A stretch of DNA of 64,000 bases from NCBI RefSeq assembly GCF_004745485.1, contig NZ_RHFG01000009.1, positions 62,001-126,000 on the forward strand. The letters are read 5' to 3'. The position numbers and the translations under genes are program-made. Source of the stretch: Brevibacterium sp. S22 (GTDB lineage: Bacteria > Actinomycetota > Actinomycetes > Actinomycetales > Brevibacteriaceae). Of this stretch, positions 32,761 through 41,008 are shown piece by piece. The notes under the pieces are model-generated. The model searched no databases. It was not told the DNA's origin and saw only the letters and a program-made list of their open reading frames with translations. Each line of letters starts with the position of its first letter. Positions within the stretch are counted from its first letter, which is position 1.

Positions 32761-33896
32761 CCGATGGCTTTCGCCCAATTGTCGGCCAGGACCTTCTGCA
32801 GCGAATCCTGCTGTTTCTGAGTCGGTTGCGGCGCAGGGTTTTCGACAGCGTCATCAATGAGCTTCGACAGTGAATCGTCATCGACTGTGCCGGCGTCGAC
32901 CATGGCGTCGAGCCTGCCGGGCTTGACATAGCCTTTGAGCAGCAGATTCTGTCCTTCGTCGCTGAAGACGAATTCCTGCCACAGGCGTGCGACGGCAGGG
33001 TGCGGTGCATCGTCGTTGACCGATGCCGCGTAGTAGGAGGCGACAGTGCCGTCTGACGGGATGGAGATCGACATGTCGACTCCGGAGTCATCGAGGTCGT
33101 CCGCCCACTGCAGGAGCAGGTAGTCCCAATTGATGGCGATCGGCGTCTCGCCGGTCTCGAATGTTCCGGCCTCGACCTCGGTTGGAACGAGATTGCCCTT
33201 GTCCGAGAGCTCTGCGAAGTAGTCGATGCCCGGCTGTATGTCATCGAGCGAGCCGCCGTTGGCCAGCGATGCCGCGACGACGGCCATGAAACCGGCTTCT
33301 CCCGTCGTCGGATTTCCACGCATGGCAACTTTGCCCTTGTATGCCGAGTCGAGCAGCTCCTCGAAGCTCGTGGGGCACTTCTTCACCGCTTCGGCGTCGC
33401 AGCCGATGGCCATGGTCCCGCCGAGGTGGTTGAACCAAGTGCCGTCCGGTGACTTCATGTTCTCGGGGATGTCATCGGTGGTTTCGGGGTAATACTCTGC
33501 GAGCAGACCTTCTTCGGCAGCGTCGACGGCAAAGGACTCGCCGGTGTCGAGATAGTCGAGAGAGGTCTCCTGCCCCTGCCTGTTCTTGACGGCGTTGATG
33601 AGGTCCTGGCTCGCGCCGGTCGAAGTGTCGTTGTTGACCTCGATGTCGTACTTCTTCGCGAACGCGTCGAGCAGCCCACCGTAGTTGGCCCAATCGGGGT
33701 AGAGGCCCATGACGTTGAGCGATCCCTCCGCCTGAGCCGCCTCGACGAGAGCATCCATGCCCCCGCCGTCTTCGACCGACGTCGCAGATCGCCAATTGGC
33801 GGATTCCTCGGATTCTCCGCTGCCAGCGCAGCCGGACAGAGCTGCCAGAGCGCCCAGTGCGAGGGCAGCGGTGACCTTTCGTGTGTGTTTGAGCAT
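32757..33896 (-). CDS. ABC importer substrate-binding lipoprotein
   Basis: The 379-residue protein has a lipoprotein signal (KVTAALALGALAALSGCAG, lipid Cys about 22) and a two-lobed family 1/AfuA-PotD-like fold. Segments include GSLNVMGLYPDWANYGGLLDAFAKKYDIEVNNDTSTGASQDLINAVKN and later APHPAVARLWQEFVFSDEGQNLLLKGYVKPGR. The ligand cannot be read from sequence. Downstream phosphatases and the PHO-box-like repeats in its promoter favour a phosphorylated compound over iron or polyamines. It is the first gene of a six-gene unit (binding protein, two permeases, ATPase, HAD, EEP). The ATG at 33896 is where the signal peptide begins. Confidence 0.85.
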   Translation of the reverse strand: MLKHTRKVTAALALGALAALSGCAGSGESEESANWRSATSVEDGGGMDALVEAAQAEGSLNVMGLYPDWANYGGLLDAFAKKYDIEVNNDTSTGASQDLINAVKNRQGQETSLDYLDTGESFAVDAAEEGLLAEYYPETTDDIPENMKSPDGTWFNHLGGTMAIGCDAEAVKKCPTSFEELLDSAYKGKVAMRGNPTTGEAGFMAVVAASLANGGSLDDIQPGIDYFAELSDKGNLVPTEVEAGTFETGETPIAINWDYLLLQWADDLDDSGVDMSISIPSDGTVASYYAASVNDDAPHPAVARLWQEFVFSDEGQNLLLKGYVKPGRLDAMVDAGTVDDDSLSKLIDDAVENPAPQPTQKQQDSLQKVLADNWAKAIG

Positions 33897-34002
33897 GGTC
33901 GTACTCGCCTTTCGGACTTGTGCGCAAGCGCATGTTGTTCTCGTTCGAGGTGATTCGATCCACATCCACGATAGGGAACTGGCGGCAGATAAACAACCTA
34001 GA

Positions 34003-34044
34003 TCACTAGTGAGGATGCAATATCGAATACATCCTCACCAGTGA
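34003..34044. promoter_or_regulatory. Two TCACYAGTGA dyads, candidate operators for the UTRA regulator
   Basis: TCACTAGTGA (34003-34012, perfect palindrome) and TCACCAGTGA (34035-34044) are spaced 32 bases centre to centre, about three helical turns. They also form the ends of a larger 14-bp inverted repeat (34004-34017 with 34030-34043, one mismatch). They lie between the divergent importer operon and regulator gene. The whole spacer, 33897-34235, holds no gene. Confidence 0.5.
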
Positions 34045-34086
34045 GGTGTGAACAGAAGGTGACCTGATAGCACCAGGTGGGTGAAC
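34043..34086 (-). promoter_or_regulatory. PHO-box-like array upstream of the importer operon
   Basis: Read on the minus strand, four consecutive 11-base units start GTTCACCCACC, TGGTGCTATCA, GGTCACCTTCT and GTTCACACCTC. Units 1, 3 and 4 fit the actinobacterial PhoP consensus and units 3 and 4 are adjacent. The array lies about 150 bases before the binding-protein start. Confidence 0.55.
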
Positions 34087-34235
34087 ATGTATCGCTCGCC
34101 TATCCCGCGAAATCAAAACGGATGAGGTGATTGCGTTCCTGGTGCCGCCGTCGGCGCAGGGCGTGGGGTAGCGTAGATGTACAGCATCGTATGCGGTGCT
34201 GAGAACGTCGGCGGGACTGGAAGGAGACTGAGGGT

Positions 34236-35027
34236 GTGACCGAGTCGCAGCAGCAGCCGCTTGGAGCGAGCGGGGCGCGGTACGAACAGATCGCGGAACA
34301 GATTCGCGAATCGATTCGCAACGGGACGCGACAAGTGGGCCAGAGCGTCGAGTCCGAAGCAGCATTGGCCGCCGAGTACGAAGTCGCGCCGGGAACAGTG
34401 CGCGAAGCTCTGCGACTGCTCGTCAGCGAGGGCACAGTGGGCGGTCGCAGGGGTGCTCGCAAGACAGTGCTGCGCAGACCTCGTCCGGCGGCAGTGGCTG
34501 AGGAGTTCCGCAGCTTCGCGCAATGGGCGAGTGCACACGGTCGCACTCCCGGTGGCCACGTCATCGAACAGAGCTGGCGGATTGCGGGAGATGAAGCGGC
34601 CGCGGCACTGAATGTCGACTCGCGTGCACGTGTGCTGCGGGTGCTGCGCGTACGGTTACTCGACGGGGAGAAGGTCATGGTCGAGAGGACCAGCTACCCC
34701 GAACACCTCGGCGAGTTGGTCGAGAAGGTACCCAATGACGCGCCCTCGGTCAGCCGGAGCCTCGCCCAACAGCACGGCATAGTGTTCGCCGGCGCCGACC
34801 ATGTCTTCTCGGCTGCGGTCTGCGGCCAGCAGGACGCATCCCTCCTGGGCGTCGCCCGCGGGCGCCCGCTGCTGCGTCACTTGCGCCGCAGCCGCGATAG
34901 CGCGGGCCGGCCGCTGGAGATCTCCGAAGACCGATATCTCGCCAACATTCTGTCCGTGGCCATGTCGAACGGCCGCAATGTCAATCCGATCAGCTGGCTG
35001 ACCGCCGACGAACAGAACTGGTTCTGA
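34236..35027 (+). CDS. GntR-family regulator of the HutC/PhnF (UTRA) type
   Basis: A 263-residue regulator. The N-terminal winged helix (about 12-80) has YEQIAEQIRESIRNGTRQVGQSVESEAALAAEYEVAPGTVREALRLLVSEGTV. The C-terminal UTRA ligand domain (about 90-255) has RVLRVLRVRLLDGEKVMVERTSYPEHL and the final LEISEDRYLANILSVAMS. Several UTRA regulators (PhnF, for example) control phosphonate or sugar-phosphate uptake. The GTG start has AAGGAG 7 bases upstream. It faces the importer operon across a spacer with two matching dyads, so it is the likely specific repressor. Confidence 0.9.
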   Translation: MTESQQQPLGASGARYEQIAEQIRESIRNGTRQVGQSVESEAALAAEYEVAPGTVREALRLLVSEGTVGGRRGARKTVLRRPRPAAVAEEFRSFAQWASAHGRTPGGHVIEQSWRIAGDEAAAALNVDSRARVLRVLRVRLLDGEKVMVERTSYPEHLGELVEKVPNDAPSVSRSLAQQHGIVFAGADHVFSAAVCGQQDASLLGVARGRPLLRHLRRSRDSAGRPLEISEDRYLANILSVAMSNGRNVNPISWLTADEQNWF

Positions 35028-35057
35028 GGTCGCCGCAGACTGTGAGAAACCCCCAGA

Positions 35058-35115
35058 ACTACCTGACGGCGGCTCAGCAACCTCGCGCAAGGTTGCTGAG
35101 CCGCCGTCAGGTAGT
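35058..35115. terminator. Long bidirectional terminator
   Basis: A perfect 26-bp stem (35058-35083 with 35090-35115) closes a 6-base loop CGCGCA. It lies between the convergent UTRA regulator and putA and is long enough to end transcription in both directions. Confidence 0.85.
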
Positions 35116-35118
35116 AAT

Positions 35119-38100
35119 TCAGGAGGTGAGGGCGGCGGCGAGCTCGTGGAAGTCACGGCTCGGGTTGCCGAAGCGATGCAGCGTCATCGACACCGCCTGC
35201 TCCTGCACGTAGTACCGCAGCTCCACCCGGCCCGAAGTGGTCACCGGCTCATCGATGATCGCGACCTCCGGACGTGGTGCGGTCGCTGCCAGCAGCTCGT
35301 CCTCGAACCGTCCGAGGAGGCGGATGCGCGCCCCCACGGTGTCGTCGTAGCGACCTTGTGCGACCATCTCGGCGAACTCGGCAGCCGTCTCGGTGCGAGC
35401 AGGCACACCGGCATTCGTCACCGCGATCTTCACCTCGGCGGGCACATCCTCGGCGACGGACAGCTGCACCGTCGATCCCACGGTCGACGCCGCATGCAGA
35501 GACCGTTCGAGGTCGAACAGGCTCGCCTCGGCCGTGACGCGCAGAGTCACCGGGCGGGGGCGGTAGCGGAAGATGTTCGCCTCCGCGCGCAGACCCGTGT
35601 GGTCCTTCGCCGCGCCGAATTCGCGGTCGAACCAGCGCCGGTCGTCGGCCTTCGCCGCCTCGAGGTCCTGATCGCCGGAATCGGTGAAGTGTCCGAAGAG
35701 CATGAGGTAGTTCGGGCCACCCGCCTTCGATCCCAGCCCAACCGACGACTGCTTCCAGCCGCCGAAGGACTGACGTCGGACGATCGCACCGGTGATTCCG
35801 CGGTTGACATAGGCGTTGCCGACTTCGACGCGATCGAGCCAGGTGGCGACCTCCTCGGGGTCGAGTGAGTGGATGCCGCCGGTGAGGCCGAAATCCACGG
35901 CATTCTGGAACTCGATGGCCTCATCGAGATCCTTCGCATGCATGAGTCCGAGCACCGGACCGAAGACCTCGGTGAGGTGGAAGAACGAACCGGGCTTGAC
36001 CCCGTCCTTGATCCCGGGGCTCCAAAGGCGCCCCGAATCGTCGAGCTGCTTGGGTTCGAGGAGCCAGGATTCGCCGGGCTCAAGCGTCGTCAGTGCCCGA
36101 CGCAGCTTGTCCGAGGGATCCTCGGTCAGCGGGCCCATGGTCGACGCGAGGTTCGAGGGCCAATCGACGACCATCGACGAGGCGGCATCGATGAGCTGAC
36201 GGCGGTAGCGCTCGGAATCGTAGGTCGATCCGACCATGATTCCCAATGAGGCGGCCGAGCACTTCTGCCCGGCGTGGCCGAAAGCTGAATACACGAGGTC
36301 GGCCATGGCGAGGTCCCGGTCTGCCGCCGGAGTGATGACCAGGGCGTTCTTGCCGGAAGTCTCCGCGTTGACGTGGAGTTCGGGCCGGAAGGACTTGAAC
36401 ATTGCCGCGGTCTCCGAGGCACCGGTGAGGATGACTCGGTCGACGTCCGGGTGCGAGACGAGATGCTGACCGAGCTCCCGTTCGATCGGGGCGCACAGCT
36501 GCAGCACATCCTTCGGCACGCCGGCCTCCCACAGGCAGTCGATGATGAGCGCCGAGCAGTGCGGTGTGGGCTTCGAGGGCTTGTGGATGACCGCGGATCC
36601 GGCTGCCAGTGCGGCCACCGTACCGCCGGTGGGGATTGCGATGGGGAAGTTCCACGGGGGAGTGATGACGACCATCTCATCCGGGGTGAATGTCGCACCC
36701 TCAAGGTTCTCAAGCTCCAGCGAGTTCAGCGCGTAGTAGCGGATGAAGTCGATGGCCTCGGACACCTCGGGATCGGACTGGGACGGCATCTTGCCGACCT
36801 CGGCGGCCTCCACGGCGATGAACTCACCACGACGGGCAGCGAAGATGTCCGCGGCCCGGTGGAGGATCTCCGCACGTCCGGCGGCTCCGAGTCCGCGCCA
36901 TTCGGCAGCGGCGGTGCGACCGCGGGCGATCATCGCATCGAGCTCGGCCGCGGATTCGACCTTGGGCGCGTTCGGACGGTCATCGAGGTAGCCGGGGGCG
37001 GTCGCCTCGGCGATGATCGTGCGCACCCATTCCTGGTTGGCAGGAAGGGCCGGATCCGTGTCGGGCTCATTGAAGAAGCGCTCGGGGACCACCGAGGCGG
37101 CCGCGGCGGCCGCGGAATCCGCCTCGGCGGCGCGATCCTGGGTCCGGTTCGGCTCCGGAGCGGTCTCACCATCGGTGGCGATGATGGATTCGAGCTGTGC
37201 GACGGACGCGGTGAACCTGTCGGCTTCACGTTTGAACACGTCGTTGCCGTTGGCCAGGTCGAAGATGCCGGACATGAAGTTCTCGCTCGCCGAGTTCTCT
37301 TCGAGGCGGCGCACGAGGTAGGAGATCGCGACGTCGAACTCCTTCGGGTGCACGGCCGGGACGTAGAGGAGGAGGTCCCCGACGTCCTCGGTCACGGCCG
37401 CGGCCTGCTCGCTGGCCATGCCCTGGAGCATCTCGAATTCGACTCGTTCGGTCACCGCACGTTCGACGGAGAGATGGTGGGCGAAGGCGATGTCGAAGAG
37501 GTTGTGGCCGGCCACGCCGATGCGCAGGCCCTTCATCCTCTCCGGGGTGAACAGCCAGTGCAGGACCCGCTTGTAGTTCGCGTCCGTGGACTGCTTCGAA
37601 TCACACGTTGTCGCAGGCCAGCCCGCGATTTCGGCATGCACGGTCTCCAGCGCGAGATTCGCACCCTTGACGAGGCGGACCTTGATCCCGACCCCGCCGT
37701 TCTCGACGCGGCGGGAAGCGAATTCGCTCAGCCGCTGCACCGCACCGAGCGCGTCGGGCTGGTACGCCTGGATGACGATTCCGGCCTCGAGATCCTTGAA
37801 CTCCGGTTCGGAGAGCAGCCGCGTGAACACCGCGATCGTCAGCTCGAGGTCCTGGTACTCCTCCATATCGAGATTGACGAACTTCGCACCGGTCGGGGCC
37901 TTCGCTGCTTGGCTGTAGAGCGGGCGGAGGCGGTCGACGACGTAGTCGACGGTTTCGTCGAAGGCCCACATCGAGATCTGCGACGCCACGGAGGAGACCT
38001 TCACCGACACATAGTCGACATCGTCGCGGGCGAGCAGCCGGTGGGTCTGTTCCAGGTGGTTGTCGGCTTCGCCGTCACCGAGCACGGCCTCGCCGAGGAG

Positions 38101-38541
38101 GTTGATATTGAGTCGGTGACCGTCGGCGGTGAGCGCGGCCACGGCCTTGCCGAACTGCTTGTCCCGGGCGTCGACGACCATATGACCGACCATCTGGCGC
38201 AGGCGGGTGCGGGCGGCGGGCACGACGACCTGCGGGGCGATCTTTGCCAGGGCGGCACCGGCCTTGATCTGTGCGCGGTCGAGGTACGACATCGTCTGGG
38301 GAGCGAGCTTGCCGACCTCGGTCAGCGCGTCGGCGGCGGCGTGGACGTCATCGGTGCGCACGACCCGATCGACGAACCCGACGGTGAAGTCGAGGCCGTT
38401 GTCGTCGGAGAGGACGGCGGAGAGGCGTTCGGCCGCGGGGTTCTTCGCCGTGGTCATCGATGTCGACACCCGCAGCCACCGGCGAACGGTGTCGATCGAC
38501 TGGGCAGTGAGCGTGTCGAGGTCGGTTTCGGTGTGCAGCAA
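35119..38541 (-). CDS. putA: Bifunctional proline dehydrogenase / L-glutamate-gamma-semialdehyde dehydrogenase (PutA)
   Basis: The 1140-residue enzyme turns proline into glutamate, channelling the intermediate between sites. The proline dehydrogenase barrel (about 60-450) contains FVNLDMEEYQDLELT, AGIVIQAYQPDALGAV and VRLVKGANLALE. The aldehyde dehydrogenase domain (about 510-970) has TPPWNFPIAIPTGG, VILTGASETAAMFKS and the nucleophile Cys in GHAGQKCSAASLGIM. A C-terminal domain of about 140 residues follows. No N-terminal ribbon-helix-helix is present, so it is not autorepressing like the E. coli protein. I chose the TTG at 38541, which has AAGGAG 5 bases upstream; the ORF start at 38577 (GTG) has none. 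A divergent regulator lies next to it. Confidence 0.93.
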   Translation of the reverse strand: MLHTETDLDTLTAQSIDTVRRWLRVSTSMTTAKNPAAERLSAVLSDDNGLDFTVGFVDRVVRTDDVHAAADALTEVGKLAPQTMSYLDRAQIKAGAALAKIAPQVVVPAARTRLRQMVGHMVVDARDKQFGKAVAALTADGHRLNINLLGEAVLGDGEADNHLEQTHRLLARDDVDYVSVKVSSVASQISMWAFDETVDYVVDRLRPLYSQAAKAPTGAKFVNLDMEEYQDLELTIAVFTRLLSEPEFKDLEAGIVIQAYQPDALGAVQRLSEFASRRVENGGVGIKVRLVKGANLALETVHAEIAGWPATTCDSKQSTDANYKRVLHWLFTPERMKGLRIGVAGHNLFDIAFAHHLSVERAVTERVEFEMLQGMASEQAAAVTEDVGDLLLYVPAVHPKEFDVAISYLVRRLEENSASENFMSGIFDLANGNDVFKREADRFTASVAQLESIIATDGETAPEPNRTQDRAAEADSAAAAAASVVPERFFNEPDTDPALPANQEWVRTIIAEATAPGYLDDRPNAPKVESAAELDAMIARGRTAAAEWRGLGAAGRAEILHRAADIFAARRGEFIAVEAAEVGKMPSQSDPEVSEAIDFIRYYALNSLELENLEGATFTPDEMVVITPPWNFPIAIPTGGTVAALAAGSAVIHKPSKPTPHCSALIIDCLWEAGVPKDVLQLCAPIERELGQHLVSHPDVDRVILTGASETAAMFKSFRPELHVNAETSGKNALVITPAADRDLAMADLVYSAFGHAGQKCSAASLGIMVGSTYDSERYRRQLIDAASSMVVDWPSNLASTMGPLTEDPSDKLRRALTTLEPGESWLLEPKQLDDSGRLWSPGIKDGVKPGSFFHLTEVFGPVLGLMHAKDLDEAIEFQNAVDFGLTGGIHSLDPEEVATWLDRVEVGNAYVNRGITGAIVRRQSFGGWKQSSVGLGSKAGGPNYLMLFGHFTDSGDQDLEAAKADDRRWFDREFGAAKDHTGLRAEANIFRYRPRPVTLRVTAEASLFDLERSLHAASTVGSTVQLSVAEDVPAEVKIAVTNAGVPARTETAAEFAEMVAQGRYDDTVGARIRLLGRFEDELLAATAPRPEVAIIDEPVTTSGRVELRYYVQEQAVSMTLHRFGNPSRDFHELAAALTS

Positions 38542-38683
38542 CTGTGCTCCTTCGGTGCTCGGTGTTGGTGCTCTCACGCATCGGCGCTGACCGTGGAGCT
38601 CGGGTGTGAGTTCAGTATGCGCCGCGGGAATCCGGGGGTGAAGAGATGGAGTCGATCCCAGAGAATGTTTGAGTCAGAAGTAC

Positions 38684-38695
38684 TAGAATAGAGGA
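38684..38695 (+). promoter_or_regulatory. Leaderless-type -10 (TAGAAT)
   Basis: TAGAAT (38684-38689) is 6 bases before the ATG at 38696. The GAGGA touching the ATG is too close to act as a normal ribosome site. Confidence 0.5.
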
Positions 38696-40228
38696 ATGTA
38701 CTCCGTTGAGTTCCGCCGTGACGCGGTGGCGCTGCTGACGAGGTCGACCCTCGCCGAGGCGGCTGCGCGCACGGGTGCATCACCGTCGACCCTGCGTCGG
38801 TGGGCGAGCCGATCCGACCTCGAGGATCGTCCCCGCAGCGGACGTCCGCCGATCCAGGGGACGGCCGACCGGGTCGTTGAGGCCCTCGTCGCGACCGCGG
38901 GTGCCCGGATCTCCGGGCGGGACTATTCGACCCGTGCCCTGGCCGAGGCGACGGGGCTGAGCCAGAGCATCGTCGCCCGGTCCGTCCGTGCTCTCACCCT
39001 CCCCGTCGCCGAGGTGGCAGGCGGGAGGGAGCTCGTTCTCGCCGCCAGCGGATTTCCCCTTGTCATCCTCGGCATCCGCAGCGTCGTTGCTGGTGAAGCG
39101 GGAGGTGAGGCCGCCGCAGTGCCGCCACGACGGATCCAACGGCGCATCGCGGGAATCACCGCGGCCCTGCGGACCGCGGGAGTCCAGAGGTGGGCGCAGC
39201 GCTTCGACAGCGAGCATCGGCAGGTGCCCACCGCCGAACTGCTCGCACTGCTCGATGGGGACAGTGACTTCCTTGTCTTCGACCCCCTCGGCGAGGTCCC
39301 GGGCGCGTTGCCCGACGACGCGGGAGGCCGGGTGAGAGTGTGTCAGGACTTCGACGAGTTCGCAGCAGTTCTCAGGAGCCGCCTCGGCGAGTGTCAGGAC
39401 ATCCCCGGGTCCCTGCTCGATCTGCTCGCCGCACGTGTCCGGCACGGACTCGAAGGAGTGCTGTGGCGCGAATCTGTTCCGCTCGAGCCTCAGAGAAGTT
39501 CCATGAGTTCTGACTCAATGGAGATCTCATCGTGGCTGCCGAAAGAGACCCGATCGATCACCGAACATCTTGCGATCGCGCTGCGCGAGGAAATCATCGA
39601 CTCCGGCTACGAGCCCGGTGACCGGATCAATCCCCGCCTGCTCTCTCGCCGTATGCAGGTGCCCCGAGCCTCGGTCGATGCGGCGCTGCGGCGGATGGTC
39701 GATGACAAACTGCTCGACGGATCCCGGGGAGGCGCACGGATCCCGCTGATCACGACCGTCGACGTGCTCGACCTCTATGCCGCACGCATGGCAGTCGGGG
39801 AGGTCGTGTTCAGGTCCCTGGCTCTGCGTCCGCAGCGCTACCTCGTGCCCGTGCAGCTGGCCCTGCGGCAGGTCGAGGCCTCCGCGCCCACCCGCAGCGG
39901 AATCGATGTCGAGGACGCCGACCTGCATTTCCAACAGGAGCTGGCCCGCGCTTCGGGGCTGCGGGAATCGGCTCGTGCTTTTGAAGCTCTGACTCTGCGG
40001 CTGCGGCTGTTCATCTCCATCCTCCAGCTCGACTATTCGCCAGCCAGCGATCGCATCGTCAGCGATGATCGGGCCATTTTCCGGGCACTCAGCCGGGCGG
40101 ATGCGAAGACGGCGATCGAAGTCTGGCGCGGCAAGGTCGACAATGCGGTCAGGCATATGGCCGGTCTGCTGGGCAGGCGGCGCTTCGACCAGGAGCTGTG
40201 GACCCAGCTGACGCGCAGCCTCGGGTGA
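38696..40228 (+). CDS. Unusual regulator: transposase-type HTH joined to a GntR/FCD half
   Basis: The 510-residue protein has two different halves. Residues 1-110 resemble the helix-turn-helix of IS3-type transposases and ParB-like repressors (YSVEFRRDAVALLTRSTLAEAAARTGASPSTLRRWASR), with a second HTH-like segment (TRALAEATGLSQSIVARSVRAL). A poorly conserved middle follows. From about residue 270 a GntR winged helix begins (MEISSWLPKETRSITEHLAIALREEIIDSGYEPGDRINPRLLSRRMQVPRASVDAALRRMVDD), followed by an all-helical FCD domain to the end. It is divergent from putA and is the likely regulator of proline use. A start for the GntR half alone at 39503 (MSSDSMEI) is possible. Confidence 0.75.
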   Translation: MYSVEFRRDAVALLTRSTLAEAAARTGASPSTLRRWASRSDLEDRPRSGRPPIQGTADRVVEALVATAGARISGRDYSTRALAEATGLSQSIVARSVRALTLPVAEVAGGRELVLAASGFPLVILGIRSVVAGEAGGEAAAVPPRRIQRRIAGITAALRTAGVQRWAQRFDSEHRQVPTAELLALLDGDSDFLVFDPLGEVPGALPDDAGGRVRVCQDFDEFAAVLRSRLGECQDIPGSLLDLLAARVRHGLEGVLWRESVPLEPQRSSMSSDSMEISSWLPKETRSITEHLAIALREEIIDSGYEPGDRINPRLLSRRMQVPRASVDAALRRMVDDKLLDGSRGGARIPLITTVDVLDLYAARMAVGEVVFRSLALRPQRYLVPVQLALRQVEASAPTRSGIDVEDADLHFQQELARASGLRESARAFEALTLRLRLFISILQLDYSPASDRIVSDDRAIFRALSRADAKTAIEVWRGKVDNAVRHMAGLLGRRRFDQELWTQLTRSLG

Positions 40229-40267
40229 GTGCGTAGGCCGGGAGCCGCCTCGGCGAGGGTCGTGGTC

Positions 40268-40279
40268 TATATTTGTGGC
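40268..40279 (+). promoter_or_regulatory. Leaderless-type -10 (TATATT)
   Basis: TATATT (40268-40273) is 6 bases before the GTG at 40280, which makes that GTG the best start for the uridine kinase. Confidence 0.5.
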
Positions 40280-40891
40280 GTGGAGACTTTGGTTGTGGGC
40301 GTGGCCGGCGGAACCGGCAGCGGAAAGACGACGCTGACTCAGGCGCTGTTGGATAAGTGTGAGGGCCCGCCGTCGGTGCTCTTCCACGACAACTACTACA
40401 AACGGCGCGACGAACTCACCTATGAGGAGCGCGAAAAGGTCAACTACGACGACCTCGACGCCTTCGACAACGACCTCTTCGTCGACCACCTCACCGCGCT
40501 GCGGAACTCGGAGGCGGTCGAAAGCCCGGTCTACGACTTCTCGATCCACAACCGCAGCGATGAGACCACGCTGGTCGAGCCTGCATCGGTCATCATCGTC
40601 GAGGGCATCCTCATCTTCGCCGAACCGCGCATCTGTCAGCTGCTCGACATCAAACTCTTCGTCGACACCGACGCCGATGTGCGTCTGCTGCGCCGAATCA
40701 AACGCGATGTCGTCGACCGCGGCCGGACCCTGCAGTCGGTGGAGGACCAGTACCTGGGCACGGTCAAACCGATGCACGAGCTCTACGTCGAACCCTCGAA
40801 GCGCAATGCCGACATCATCATCCCCGACGGCGGACACAACATCGTCGCCATGGACATGGTCCTCAACCGCATCCAGCGCGGCGTCGGGTGA
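40280..40891 (+). CDS. udk: Uridine kinase
   Basis: A 203-residue P-loop kinase. It begins METLVVGVAGGTGSGKTTLTQALL (Walker A at about 10-17), then has LFHDNYYKRRDELTYEEREKVNYDDLDAFDNDLFVDHL (about 34-72), SPVYDFSIHNR (about 81), VIIVEGILIFAEP (about 100) and KLFVDTDADVRLLRRIKRDVVDRGRTLQSVEDQYLGTVKPMH. These match uridine kinases of the Udk family, which make UMP or CMP from the nucleosides and so feed pyrimidine salvage together with upp at 62 kb. The GTG start rests on the leaderless spacing; upstream codons in frame run through the promoter. Confidence 0.92.
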   Translation: METLVVGVAGGTGSGKTTLTQALLDKCEGPPSVLFHDNYYKRRDELTYEEREKVNYDDLDAFDNDLFVDHLTALRNSEAVESPVYDFSIHNRSDETTLVEPASVIIVEGILIFAEPRICQLLDIKLFVDTDADVRLLRRIKRDVVDRGRTLQSVEDQYLGTVKPMHELYVEPSKRNADIIIPDGGHNIVAMDMVLNRIQRGVG

Positions 40892-41008
40892 CCGGCTCGG
40901 TCGGGTGACCGGGACGGGGTGCTGACTCGGGCGACCAATCAAGGTTTCTGACCAGGAATAACGCTGGTTGATCCAGCCGTCGCGAATGTCGTGATGCTCC
41001 TATAGATG

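Noticed and set aside
33897..34235. A riboswitch in the spacer before the binding protein
   Set aside because: The dyads are short, symmetrical and suited to DNA-binding proteins; no known aptamer core could be recognised.
36373..38691. 772-codon open frame opposite putA
   Set aside because: Complement artefact of a GC-rich gene; no ribosome site or domain, and putA is well conserved along its full length.
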